This document shows positions 8,417 through 18,134 of a stretch of 64,000 nucleotides of DNA, piece after piece. The position numbers and the translations under genes are program-made. Where the stretch lies: positions 310,001 through 374,000 of the forward strand of contig JAXLYE010000002.1 of NCBI GenBank assembly GCA_046351595.1. Reading direction: 5' to 3'. This DNA comes from JAXLYE01 sp046351595. Lineage in GTDB: Bacteria > Myxococcota_A > Polyangia > Palsa-1104 > JAEUJZ01. Positions within the stretch are counted from its first letter, which is position 1; each line of letters opens with the position of its first letter. Under the pieces are notes generated by a model. It was not told where the DNA came from, searched no databases, and saw nothing but the letters and a program-made list of their open reading frames with translations.

Positions 8417-9712
8417 ATGGATCGCCGAAGCTTCGTGAAGCTCGCCGCCCTCAGCGGGGTCACCGTCCTGTCGCCGACGCTCCTGCAGCGCTCGGCCTAC
8501 GGTGCCGGTCGCCGCTACGAGGGCCCCTACTTCATCCTCGTCCACGCCGGCGGCGGCTGGGACCCGACCTACCTCGTCGACCCCAAGGGCAGCGACGGGC
8601 CGGTCAACATCAACAAGGCCTTCACCAAGGGCCAGATCGCGCCGGTCGGCGCCTTCAAGACGCCGCCCTCGACGATTGACTACGGGACGAACGGCATGAA
8701 GCCGTTTGACTTCGTCACCAAGTACCAGAGCAAGCTCCTGGTCATCAACGGCATCGATACGACCACGGGCAACCACGACACCGGCACGCGCGTGGTGTGG
8801 AGCGGCCAGGTCGCCGAGGGCTACCCGAGCTTCGCCGCCGTGCTCGCCGCCTCCAAGACGCCGGGCAACCCGCTCGGCTTCATCACCAGCGGCGGCTACG
8901 AGTCGACGGGCGGGCTGACCTCGCTGACGCGCATCGGCAACGTCGACGCCGCGCGCCGCATCGCCTACCCCAACCGCCGCGACCCGGCCAACGCCACGTC
9001 GCTGTATCACAGCGACGCGACCTGGGACCGCATCAACGCCGCGCAGCGCGAGCGCCTGGGCGCGATGCGCGACGCGCAGCCGCTGCCGCGCCTCAACCGC
9101 GGCCAGAGCGCGCTGTACCTGGCGCGCGATCCGGCGAACGATCTGGCGACGCTGGCTGCGGCGCTGCCGTCGAACACCGAGCTGCAGGCCGCCACCAACC
9201 CGCTGCTCCGCCAGGGCCTGGTGGCCATCGCCGGCTTCAAGACCGGCCTGGCCGTCGCCTCGAGCCTGTCGATCGGCGGCTTCGACACCCACGGCAACCA
9301 CGACAACTCGCACATCCCGCAGCTCGGCACGCTGCTCGCGGGCGTGGACCTGATCTACCAGGAGCTGGTGAAGGCAAACCTGCAGGACAAGGTCGTGATC
9401 GCGGTGGGCTCGGACTTCGGGCGCACGCCGGCGTACAACGCCCAGAACGGCAAGGACCACTGGAACATCACCAGCATGATGTTCATGGGCCCGGGCATCC
9501 AGGGCGGCCGCGTCGTCGGCGGCACCGACGACACGTTCAAGGCCAAGAAGTACAACCCGGCCAACCTCGCCGAGGATCCCAACGGCATCCGCATCCGCTG
9601 CGAGCACGTCCAGAAGGCGCTGCGCGGCCTGGCCGGCATCAGCGACACGGACCCGGCGCGCAAGTTCCCGCTCGCCGCCAGCACCGAGAACCTGAAGCTG
9701 TTCACCGCCTGA
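8417..9712 (+). CDS. DUF1501-family protein with Tat signal
   Basis: A 431-residue protein. ATG 8417 is preceded by AAGGAGG. The N-terminus DRRSFVKLAALSG is a twin-arginine signal, so it is probably exported folded. The C-terminal half carries the alkaline-phosphatase-fold DUF1501 landmarks: FDTHGNHD (about 293), a SDFGRTP segment (about 333), then NGKDHW and a GGRVVGGTDD turn. The Asp/His residues in these motifs are the likely metal ligands. Start-to-stop spacing with the preceding haem-motif gene (23 nt) indicates an operon. The enzymatic activity of such pairs is not known, and hydrolysis of a sulfate or phosphate ester is only a fold-based guess. Confidence 0.85.
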   Translation: MDRRSFVKLAALSGVTVLSPTLLQRSAYGAGRRYEGPYFILVHAGGGWDPTYLVDPKGSDGPVNINKAFTKGQIAPVGAFKTPPSTIDYGTNGMKPFDFVTKYQSKLLVINGIDTTTGNHDTGTRVVWSGQVAEGYPSFAAVLAASKTPGNPLGFITSGGYESTGGLTSLTRIGNVDAARRIAYPNRRDPANATSLYHSDATWDRINAAQRERLGAMRDAQPLPRLNRGQSALYLARDPANDLATLAAALPSNTELQAATNPLLRQGLVAIAGFKTGLAVASSLSIGGFDTHGNHDNSHIPQLGTLLAGVDLIYQELVKANLQDKVVIAVGSDFGRTPAYNAQNGKDHWNITSMMFMGPGIQGGRVVGGTDDTFKAKKYNPANLAEDPNGIRIRCEHVQKALRGLAGISDTDPARKFPLAASTENLKLFTA

Positions 9713-9835
9713 GGCCGGGGCCCCTGGGCCTCCCCCTGATCCCTCGCCGGGGCGCTCGCGGGCCCCGGCCCTTCCTCCTCTTCCCTTCCCACCACGGGGC
9801 TGCCGCGAGGCTGCCGCGCCGGTCGCGCCTTGCGC

Positions 9836-9841
9836 TAAGTT
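9836..9841 (+). promoter_or_regulatory. Candidate -10 box (leaderless start of the permease gene)
   Basis: TAAGTT lies 6 nt before ATG 9848, and no ribosome-binding site is visible. The spacing would put the transcription start at or next to the ATG. The match is weaker than at the other leaderless candidates in this window. Confidence 0.35.
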
Positions 9842-9847
9842 GCGCGC

Positions 9848-11218
9848 ATGAGCGTGCAGACAGACTGGATCGAGCGGACCTTCGGCGTGCGCGCGTCGGG
9901 CTCGACGCTGCGGACCGAGCTCCGCGCCGGCCTGACGACCTTTTTGACCATGGCCTATGTGCTGTTCGTGAACCCCGACATCCTCGGGCAGGCGATCACC
10001 GTGCCGGACGCGCGGGCGCAGCTGCTCACCGCGACGGCGCTGGCGGCGGCGGCGGGCTCGATCCTCATGGGCCTGCTCGCGCGCTACCCGTTCGCGCAGG
10101 CGCCGGGCATGGGCCTGAACGCCTACTTCACCTTCACCGTGGTGCTCGGCCAGAAGGTGTCGTGGCAGGCGGCGCTCGGCGCCGTGTTCCTCGTCGGGCT
10201 GGTGTTCGCGCTGCTGTCGCAGGGCGGGGTGCGGCAGGCGATCGTCAGCAGCCTGCCGCCCAACCTGAAGCAGGCGATGACCGCGGGCGTCGGGCTGTTC
10301 CTGGCCTTCATCGGGCTGAAGAAGGCGGGGCTGGTGGTCGCGCACCCGGCGACGCTGGTGGCGCTCGGGCCGCTGACCAGCCCGGGGCCGCTGTTGGCGA
10401 TGTTCGGCGTGCTCGTCACCGCGGTGCTCATCGCCAAGCGCGTGCCGGCGGCGATCCTCATCGGCATCGGGCTGACGACGCTGCTGGCGATGGTCACGCG
10501 CGCGCCGGTGTGGGAGGGCGCGGGCGGCGCGCTCGGCCCGTTCGGGGGCCTCCACAGCATCGGCGCGCCGGTGCGCCTGCCGGTGTGGCCGCGCGACCTG
10601 TTTTTGGCCCTCGACCTGCGCGGCGCGCTGCGGCCCGAGCTCTTCGGCGTCCTGTTCACGATGCTGTTCGTCGCCATCTTCGACACCGCGGGCACGCTCA
10701 TCGGCCTGTCGTCCGAGGCCCACCTGCTCGACGCGCGGGGCGAGCTGCCGCGCGCCGGGCGGGCGTTCCTGTCGGACGCGCTGGCCTCGTCCGTGGGCGC
10801 GCTGTTCGGCTCGAGCACGACCACCGCGTACATCGAGTCCGCGGCCGGCATCCACGAGGGCGGCCGCACCGGCCTGACCGCGGTGGTGGTCGGCGCGCTG
10901 TTCCTCTTGGCGACGCTCCTGTGGCCGCTGCTCGCGGTGGTGCCGGGCGTGGCCACCGCGCCGGCGCTGATCCTCGTCGGCGCGCTCATGCTCTCGAGCC
11001 TGCGGCGGGTCGACTGGAGCGACGCCAGCGAGACCGTGCCGGTGTTCTTCACGGTCGCCGGCATGGCGCTGACCTACAGCATCGCCAACGGCGTCGGGCT
11101 GGGCATCATCAGCTACGTCGCGCAGAAGCTCGGCACCGGGCAGCTCAGGCGGCTGCCGAAGCTGCTGATCGTCCTGGCCGTGCTGCTGTGCCTGCGCTAC
11201 GCGCTCATCCGCGACTGA
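9848..11218 (+). CDS. NCS2/AzgA-type purine permease
   Basis: A 456-residue polytopic inner-membrane protein with about 12-14 hydrophobic segments, belonging to the AzgA/PbuG (adenine, guanine, hypoxanthine) branch of the NCS2 transporters. The diagnostic N-terminus is ERTFGVRASGSTLRTE followed by AGLTTFLTMAYVLFVNP. Conserved loops include APGMGLNAYFTF, the FDTAGTLIGL segment near residue 277 and SSTTTAYIESAAGI near 320, which hold the substrate-binding residues of the family. The exact substrate is not determinable. It is monocistronic, with a possible leaderless promoter directly upstream and the 42-bp repeat array directly downstream. Confidence 0.93.
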   Translation: MSVQTDWIERTFGVRASGSTLRTELRAGLTTFLTMAYVLFVNPDILGQAITVPDARAQLLTATALAAAAGSILMGLLARYPFAQAPGMGLNAYFTFTVVLGQKVSWQAALGAVFLVGLVFALLSQGGVRQAIVSSLPPNLKQAMTAGVGLFLAFIGLKKAGLVVAHPATLVALGPLTSPGPLLAMFGVLVTAVLIAKRVPAAILIGIGLTTLLAMVTRAPVWEGAGGALGPFGGLHSIGAPVRLPVWPRDLFLALDLRGALRPELFGVLFTMLFVAIFDTAGTLIGLSSEAHLLDARGELPRAGRAFLSDALASSVGALFGSSTTTAYIESAAGIHEGGRTGLTAVVVGALFLLATLLWPLLAVVPGVATAPALILVGALMLSSLRRVDWSDASETVPVFFTVAGMALTYSIANGVGLGIISYVAQKLGTGQLRRLPKLLIVLAVLLCLRYALIRD

Positions 11219-11280
11219 GCGGGGGCCGGGCGGGGGAGCGGATCTCGGGCACAGCGCCGCCCGAGGCCGGCGATCGCGAC

Positions 11281-11634
11281 CTGCCGGCTGTGGCAGCCGG
11301 CGTGACCGCGCGCTTTTTTGTTCTTACGTCCCTGTAAGTCGCCCGCGCCGAGCGGTCGGAGCGATTGACGGACCCGGAAGTCGGCCGGGACCGGCGGCGC
11401 GAGCGATTGACGGACCCGGAAGTCGGCCGAGACGGGCGGCGCGAGCGATTGACGGGCCTGGAAGTCGCGCGCGGGGCACGCCCGGGCGCGGTGACAGCTT
11501 TGGAAGTCGCGTCGGACCGGGCCGCCGCGCGACTTACACACCTGGGAGCCCGGTCCGCTGCGCGAGTCGCTGCGCTTACGTCCCGGGAAGCTGGCTTCCC
11601 CGAGCTCGCGGCGCCGCTTGCAGGTGTGGAAGCC
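11281..11634. repeat. Nine-unit degenerate array with exact 42-bp period
   Basis: An 18-bp core of the form CTTRC-N7-GGAAGTC recurs with its AAGTC-like end at 11294, 11336, 11378, 11420, 11462, 11504, 11546, 11588 and 11630, always exactly 42 bp apart. Several cores show dyad symmetry, for example CTTAC/GTAAG at 11323 and CTGCC/GGCAG at 11281. The 24-bp segments between cores are nearly identical only around 11365-11448 and differ elsewhere. The region (11219-11700) otherwise has no recognisable gene. On the minus strand an open frame (11197-11685) reads the array as nine 14-residue repeats of the form D/G-F-Q/R-x-C/R-Q/K, but it lacks a ribosome site and overlaps the permease end. Confidence 0.9.
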
Positions 11635-11700
11635 ACGATCCGTGCGAGATCCGCGGCCTGAGCGCCCGCGGCAGGGCATCGGCACGGAGCCGCGCGGCGC

Positions 11701-13560
11701 TCAGCTCTCGTCGTCGTCGGGGCGGCCGTGGAAGGCGGCGGCGAAGGCGGCCAGCGCCGCCTCCTCCTCGGGCAGCGCGTCGTCGTCGTCGTCGTGAGCG
11801 GCGGGCTGCAGGCGAGCCGGCTCGGTGCGCTCGGCGCCCTCGCTCGGCTCGCCGCGCTTGCGCCGGCGGCGGCGCCGGCCGGTCTCGGCCTCGCCGTCTG
11901 CGGGGGCGGCGGCCTCGGCCGGTTGCTCGGTCACGACTGCGGGCTCGACGGGCGCGGGGCGGGGCTCGCGCGGCGGCCGGCTGTCGCGGCCTTCGCGGCC
12001 CTCACGACCTTCGCGGCCCTCACGGCCTTCGCGGCCCTCACGACCTTCGCGGCCCTCACGGCCCTCACGACCGGGCCGCGGCGGCTCGCTGTCGCGCGCT
12101 GGCCGTGCGGGCGGCTCGCCGCTCAGGCTGTAGCGCGAGGGGAACGGCCACGCCGCGATCTCGGCGCTGATCTGCGCGTCGCTGGCGCCCTCGGCCAGGC
12201 GCTGCACGCGGTGCAACAGGGCGTGCAGGCCCAGCATCTCGGACAGCTCCTCGCGGTGGAACAGGCTGGCCGGCAGCCGCGAGCCGCGCCGCCGCGCCTG
12301 GAACAGCCGGCGCTGCGACAGCACGAGCAGCTTGGCCCGCTCGACCTCGCGCCGCGGCACCTTGAGGCGCGCGCACAGCGGCTCGGTCACCTCGTCGAAG
12401 AAGCCGGCGGGATCGCGCAGCCGCGAGCCCTCGTCGAGCAGCGGCGTGAGCTCGGGCAGGAACAGCAGCGCGAGCAGCATCGGGTTCGACGGCACGTCGC
12501 CGGCCTGCACCGCGGCGTCGATGTGGCCGAGGACCGGCTCCATCTCCTCGGGGCGCTCGTGCAGGCGGTGCGCCAGCTCGGGCAAGAGGATCGGCAAGAG
12601 GCCGATCTCGCGCAGCAGCACCAGCGACTCGACCGCGGCGCCGCCACGCAGCAGGCGGAAGATCTCCTCGAGCACGCGCGGCACCGGGCTCTTCTGCACC
12701 TCGCCGCGGTGCGAGAGCAGCGCCTGATAGGTCTGGTCCTCGATGTCGAAGCCCAGGCGCGCGGCGAACTTGACGGCGCGCAGCATGCGCACCGGGTCCT
12801 CGCGGAAGCGGATGCTGGGATCGCCGATGGTGCGCACCTGCCGCTGGCCGAGATCGCCGAGGCCGCCGACATAATCGATCACGCGCTCGGCCGACAGGTC
12901 GTAGAACAGGCCGTTGATCGTGAAGTCGCGGCGGCGGGCGTCCTCCTCGGCGGTGCCGAAGACGTTGTCGCGGTAGATGTACAGGTCCTCGCGCCCGGGC
13001 GTGCCGGCGCCCGCACTCTCGCTGGCCTCGGCCACCTCGTCCTCGCGCGGGCTGCGGCGGAAGGTGGCGGTCTCGATGACCTTCTTGCCGAAGACGATGT
13101 GGGCGAGGCGGAAGCGGCGGCCGATGATGCGGCAGTTGCGGAACAGGTCGCGGATCTCGGACGGCGTGGCGCTGGTCGCGACGTCGAAGTCCTTGGGCCG
13201 GCGCTCGACCAGGAGATCGCGCACGCAGCCGCCGACGAGGTACGCCTCGTAGCCGCTGCGCACGAGGTGGCGGATGACCTTCTGCGCCTCGGCGTCGATG
13301 AGCTCGCGCGGGATCGGGGGCTTGCCGCCGTCTCGGGCGGCGTCGCTTGGGGCACCGGGCTCCGGCGAACGGGCGGGCTCGGCGCCGCCGGGTCCAGCGC
13401 CTGTTGATCCGGCGCCTGTTGATCCGGTGCCTGTTGATCCGGCGCCTGTTGATCCGGCGCCTGTTGATCCGGTGCCTGTTGATCCGGTGCCTGTTGATCC
13501 GGCGCCTGTTGTCTCGGCGCTGGTCAGAGACCGGGGCGGCTTGTGGGAACCTGACGACAT
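11701..13560 (-). CDS. pcnB: Poly(A) polymerase I / tRNA nucleotidyltransferase family
   Basis: A 619-residue class II nucleotidyltransferase that adds 3' A-tails to RNA. After a repetitive Ser/Thr/Gly/Ala N-terminal extension, the catalytic domain has LVGGCVRDLL (about 107), the metal-binding DFDVATSATP (about 122), IGRRFRLAHIVFG (about 145) and RRDFTINGLFYD (about 210). An alpha-helical RNA-binding body follows. The RRFRLAH wording favours bacterial poly(A) polymerase (PcnB) over CCA-adding enzyme. The C-terminus is a long charged tail containing nine tandem EGR triplets and RRRRRKR, ending in an acidic patch. I start at ATG 13560. Longer in-frame starts (to 13860) give an unlikely extension, and the ribosome site is weak (GGAG about 14 nt upstream). 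Confidence 0.88.
   Translation of the reverse strand: MSSGSHKPPRSLTSAETTGAGSTGTGSTGTGSTGAGSTGAGSTGTGSTGAGSTGAGPGGAEPARSPEPGAPSDAARDGGKPPIPRELIDAEAQKVIRHLVRSGYEAYLVGGCVRDLLVERRPKDFDVATSATPSEIRDLFRNCRIIGRRFRLAHIVFGKKVIETATFRRSPREDEVAEASESAGAGTPGREDLYIYRDNVFGTAEEDARRRDFTINGLFYDLSAERVIDYVGGLGDLGQRQVRTIGDPSIRFREDPVRMLRAVKFAARLGFDIEDQTYQALLSHRGEVQKSPVPRVLEEIFRLLRGGAAVESLVLLREIGLLPILLPELAHRLHERPEEMEPVLGHIDAAVQAGDVPSNPMLLALLFLPELTPLLDEGSRLRDPAGFFDEVTEPLCARLKVPRREVERAKLLVLSQRRLFQARRRGSRLPASLFHREELSEMLGLHALLHRVQRLAEGASDAQISAEIAAWPFPSRYSLSGEPPARPARDSEPPRPGREGREGREGREGREGREGREGREGREGRDSRPPREPRPAPVEPAVVTEQPAEAAAPADGEAETGRRRRRRKRGEPSEGAERTEPARLQPAAHDDDDDALPEEEAALAAFAAAFHGRPDDDES
11986..12066. repeat. 9-bp tandem repeat encoding (Glu-Gly-Arg)n in PcnB tail
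   Basis: Nine units of 9 bp with consensus RCGRCCYTC on the plus strand encode Glu-Gly-Arg triplets in frame on the minus strand. Units alternate between a few variants, pointing to multi-unit duplications. The tract gives the polymerase a charged, disordered RG-rich tail. Confidence 0.9.
13396..13511. repeat. 15-bp tandem repeat in the PcnB N-terminal extension
   Basis: Seven full units and one partial unit of GGYGCCTGTTGATCC. Each unit codes for five residues (pattern Thr/Ala-Gly-Ser-Thr-Gly) on the minus strand, in frame with pcnB. The near-identity of units suggests recent slippage and likely length variation between strains. Confidence 0.92.
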
Positions 13561-13772
13561 TCCGTTGGGATGCTCCGTGTGGCGAGTATCACAAGTCGGC
13601 GAGGAGCCGCAACAGGCGCGCGCCCGCAGGCCCGAGGCGACGGGCTGCCGACTGGCGCTCCAGGTGCAACGAGGCGGCGAGGCGACGTCCGGACGCCCGA
13701 CCGGCCGAGGCCCGACCGACAGGCTGTCGCGGGCGGGGTTCGGGTTGTTCCTAGCGGCGGGCCTCGGGTACC

Positions 13773-13805
13773 ATGAGGCGGCTGGTTCCTGACCGGCCGC
13801 TTCAT
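13773..13805 (+). promoter_or_regulatory. 14-bp hairpin in the pcnB / TPR intergenic region
   Basis: The arms 13773-13786 and 13792-13805 pair over 14 positions around a 5-nt loop (TCCTG). The two non-Watson-Crick positions are G-U only in plus-sense RNA, so the structure is favoured in a transcript toward the TPR gene at 13929. The rest of 13561-13928 carries no recognisable gene. It should hold the divergent promoters of pcnB and 13929. Confidence 0.5.
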
Positions 13806-13928
13806 GCCTGCCTCCTGTAGACGCCTGGGTCGAGGTGGACGACCGGACCGCGCTGCTCACCTGCGGCGCGGCGGCCGGGGCAACTTCACGGGGCGGGTCG
13901 GCGGCGGGGCCAGGGGGATGCTCGACGA

Positions 13929-15164
13929 ATGAAGGGACGCAAGTGCTTGGCGAGCGGCGGCGCGGGGGCGGCGCGGCGCGCGGGATGGACGGCCGCGGTC
14001 GCGCGGGCCGGGGTGAGCGCGGCGGTCATCGCGATTGCGGCGGTCGTCTCATTCGGGTCGCTCGGGTCGCTCGGGTCGGGCGTCTCGATCGGGGGCGGTG
14101 TCGCGGTCGCGGCCGAGCCGCCGCCGCCGGAGCTGTGCACGCCGCCGACGGTGACGGTGCAGCCGGGCAAGAAGCTCTCCAAGAAGGAGAAGAAGCAGCT
14201 CGCGCAGAGCCTGGAGAAGGCGCGGGTCGCCTACGAGGCGCGCCGCTTCGACGAGGCGGCGCAGGCGCTGCGGCAGGTCTACGCGCTCGATCCGCAGGAC
14301 GACGTGCTCTACAACCTGGCGCAGGCCTGTCGCGAGGCCGGGCGGCTGGCGCAGGCGCTGCCGATCTACGAGATGCTGCAGAGCCAGACCCAGGACACGG
14401 GGACGCGCGCCGACGCCCTGCGCAACGTCGCGGAGCTGCGCTCGCAGCTGGCCGATCGCGAGGACCAGAAGGCGAACCAGCTGCTCGGCAGCCAGGACTT
14501 CGTCGGTGCGGCGACGGCGTGGGAGGCCGCGTACCTGTTCCGGCCCGAGCCGCTGTACCTGTTCCGGCGCGCGCAGGCGCTGCAGAAGGCGGGGCAGGGG
14601 GCGAGCGCGCTCGCGATGTATCAACGGTTTCTCGAGGCGGTGCCGCAGAGCCCCAAGGCGGCCGAGGCCAAGGAGCGCGTGGCCGAGCTGCAGGCGGCCC
14701 AGCGCGACGAGCAGGCCACCAAGCTCAGCGACGAGGGCAAGCACGCCGAGGCGGCGGCGGCGTGGCAGGAGGCGTACCGGCTGGCGCCGCAGCCGCTGTA
14801 CCTGTTCCGGCTGGCCGAGGCGCAGCGGCAGAAGGGCGACAAGCCGGCGGCGATCGACAGCTACGAGCGCTTCCTCGTCGCCTGCCCCAAGAACGAGCAC
14901 CGCGAGCTGCGGGCGCAGGCCCAGGAGGCCGTCGCGGCGCTGCGCGCGGGGCGGGCGATCCTGTCGGGGCGCGTGGCGCCGACCCAGCCGCCGCGGACGC
15001 CGGTCTACAAGAAGTGGTGGTTCTGGACCGCGATCGGCGTCGGCGCGGCGGCGGTCGCGGGCGGTGTCGCCGCGGGCGTGCTGCTCAGCCGACCGACGCC
15101 GGATCCGTTCGCGAGCTTCATGCTCGACCAGAACCCGCAGATGACCAAGCCGGTCGGGAACTAG
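13929..15164 (+). CDS. TPR-repeat protein with C-terminal membrane anchor
   Basis: A 411-residue envelope protein. A basic N-terminus and a long hydrophobic segment with small-residue repeats (SLGSLGSG) end near residue 60, probably an export signal or anchor. A Lys-rich linker leads into tetratricopeptide-like helices (about 90-330). Two copies of a near-identical unit, WE/Q-x-A-Y-L/R...P-x-PLYLFR, start near 197 and 280. A hydrophobic helix (WWFWTAIGVGAAAVAGG, about 361-385) precedes a short tail. The next gene starts 8 nt after its stop, so the two are co-transcribed. A scaffold role for the following lipoprotein is inferred. No enzymatic motif is seen. Confidence 0.8.
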   Translation: MKGRKCLASGGAGAARRAGWTAAVARAGVSAAVIAIAAVVSFGSLGSLGSGVSIGGGVAVAAEPPPPELCTPPTVTVQPGKKLSKKEKKQLAQSLEKARVAYEARRFDEAAQALRQVYALDPQDDVLYNLAQACREAGRLAQALPIYEMLQSQTQDTGTRADALRNVAELRSQLADREDQKANQLLGSQDFVGAATAWEAAYLFRPEPLYLFRRAQALQKAGQGASALAMYQRFLEAVPQSPKAAEAKERVAELQAAQRDEQATKLSDEGKHAEAAAAWQEAYRLAPQPLYLFRLAEAQRQKGDKPAAIDSYERFLVACPKNEHRELRAQAQEAVAALRAGRAILSGRVAPTQPPRTPVYKKWWFWTAIGVGAAAVAGGVAAGVLLSRPTPDPFASFMLDQNPQMTKPVGN

Positions 15165-15172
15165 GAGGGACC

Positions 15173-16615
15173 ATGCGCGCGGCTCCACGGAACGCGATCC
15201 GCCTTGCGCTGCTCAGCGGGGTGCTCGGTGCATCGGCGCTGTCGTGCCGGCCGACCCCGGTCGGCCTCGTGTTCTCCGTCGACAGGGCCACCCTGCCGGC
15301 GACCGCGACGCGGCTGTCGGTGACGGTCAGCGTCAACGACGTGCAGTACCAGAAGGCCGACTACGACCTGCCGCTCTCGTCGGCCAAGGACAAGCTGCTG
15401 TTCGGGCTGCAGCTGCCGGACGACACCTCGGGGCAGCTCAGCGCCACCGTCTACCCGGTGACGGTGAGCGACCAGCGGATCAGCTACTGCGGCGCCGAGT
15501 ACAAGTGGACCACCAACACCGCCCTGGAGAAGGGGACCACGCAGCTCGACGTCACCTTCCCGGCGCCCGACGGCGCGTTCAAGAATACGAACGATCTGTA
15601 CGCGGCGTGGTCGGACGTCGACCTGTTTGTGGCCGGGGCCGGCGGCACGATGCTGCGCTACGACGGCTCGTGCTGGCTGCGGGATCCGTCGCCGCTGCTC
15701 AAGCCCGAGTACACCTTCCGCGCGCTCTGGGGCCTGAGCGACGACGACGTCTGGGTGATGGGCGAGACGACCGAGGGCGGCACCAAGAAGAACGTGCTGC
15801 TCTCACACGTCGCCGGCACCTGGACGCTGCGCGGCGAGCTGCCCGGCACCCTGACCGGCATGTGGGGGCTCAACAGCCCGGAAGCCAACGCCCGCATCTG
15901 GTTCATCGGCCACACCGGGGTGACGCCGTACGTCTACTACCACCTGAAGACGCCGGGCAATACGGCGATGGTCCAGGTGCCGGTGGCCTCGGCCTTCTCG
16001 GTGGGCACCGGCGAGTCGATCCAGGACCTGACGGCGGTAACGGGCGACGGCGACAGCATGTATGTCGCGGCCACCGTCAAGAACAGCGGGGGCACGCTCT
16101 ACCTGGCGGTGTTCAAGCTGAACGAGACGGCGCCCAAGCCCTTCAACAAGATCCTGAACACGGACGTCCCGAGCCCGACCTTCACCATCGATGCCATGGG
16201 CACGTACCCGTCCGAGAAGATGTGGCTGGCCGGGGCCAAGTCGGCAGCGACGACGATGCCCGCGAGCCAGGTCGCGCTCAAGGTGCTGGACTTCGCGACC
16301 GGGCAGTACGTGACGGCGGCGATGGTGCCGGATCCCGGGCTCGACAAGCCCACCAGCCGCATCGTCGCCATCAACCGCAGCGTGAGCTACCTGGCGCGGA
16401 TCGATCCGGCGGCGCCGCCGAGCGTGCCGCTGGTGCGCTGCGAGCTTGGCAACAAGTGCGTGACGTTCGGCACCGTGGGCAACCACTTCCGCGGCAGCGT
16501 CACGTCGCTGTGGCGCACCAACCCGGGCGAGGTCTGGGTCACCATGACCAAGGGCGGCCTGGCGCGCATCGACACCCAGAACGGCGAGACGATCACCAGC
16601 TTCTGGGCGCCGTAG
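15173..16615 (+). CDS. Lipoprotein with propeller-like repeats
   Basis: A 480-residue lipoprotein (Cys25 in SALSC). ATG 15173 is preceded by AGGAGGGA, starting at the stop codon of the TPR gene. An N-terminal beta domain (about 30-140) resembles an Ig/fibronectin-type fold. The remainder contains repeated motifs such as LYAAWSDVDLFVAGAGG, LWGLSDDDVWVMGE and MWGLNSPEANARIWF. These are the W-x-x-D-V-F/W pattern of beta-propeller-like surface proteins common in Myxococcota. No catalytic residues are recognised. It likely sits on the inner or outer membrane and binds a protein or glycan partner, possibly the co-encoded TPR protein. The stop codon lies inside a tandem repeat. Confidence 0.8.
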   Translation: MRAAPRNAIRLALLSGVLGASALSCRPTPVGLVFSVDRATLPATATRLSVTVSVNDVQYQKADYDLPLSSAKDKLLFGLQLPDDTSGQLSATVYPVTVSDQRISYCGAEYKWTTNTALEKGTTQLDVTFPAPDGAFKNTNDLYAAWSDVDLFVAGAGGTMLRYDGSCWLRDPSPLLKPEYTFRALWGLSDDDVWVMGETTEGGTKKNVLLSHVAGTWTLRGELPGTLTGMWGLNSPEANARIWFIGHTGVTPYVYYHLKTPGNTAMVQVPVASAFSVGTGESIQDLTAVTGDGDSMYVAATVKNSGGTLYLAVFKLNETAPKPFNKILNTDVPSPTFTIDAMGTYPSEKMWLAGAKSAATTMPASQVALKVLDFATGQYVTAAMVPDPGLDKPTSRIVAINRSVSYLARIDPAAPPSVPLVRCELGNKCVTFGTVGNHFRGSVTSLWRTNPGEVWVTMTKGGLARIDTQNGETITSFWAP

Positions 16616-16668
16616 CTCCTGGGCGCCGTAGCTCCTGGGCGCCGTAGCTCCTGGGCGCCGTAGCTCCC
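16612..16668. repeat. 16-bp tandem repeat spanning the stop codon
   Basis: GTAGCTCCTGGGCGCC occurs three times in full (16612, 16628, 16644) plus partial copies on both sides. The TAG stop of the lipoprotein gene is part of the first unit, so further TAG triplets follow in other frames. The GGCGCC halves can pair with each other and may also form the terminator between this gene and the convergent kinase gene. Confidence 0.92.
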
Positions 16669-16700
16669 CCGGCGCTGGCGCCGCCCGCAGGGCGCCCGGC

Positions 16701-18044
<1,344 letters not shown>

Positions 18045-18134
18045 GACGGTACCACCCGACCCGGGCGTGCGGCCCGCGCCTCTGCTCGCGACCGAGCCGG
18101 CGCTGCCGTCGGGGCGCTGCTCCGTTGAGAGCGC

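Noticed and set aside
8357..10855. Minus-strand frame of about 830 codons across the DUF1501 and permease genes
   Set aside because: Both plus-strand genes have strong family signatures; the shadow has none.
11281..11634. 42-bp array as a CRISPR array
   Set aside because: The repeats are degenerate rather than near-identical, several spacers are near-copies of each other, and no cas gene is present.
11197..11685. Repeat array as a confirmed protein gene
   Set aside because: Open on both strands, no ribosome site, overlaps the permease end, and unit changes often alter residues. Kept as a repeat with a coding alternative only.
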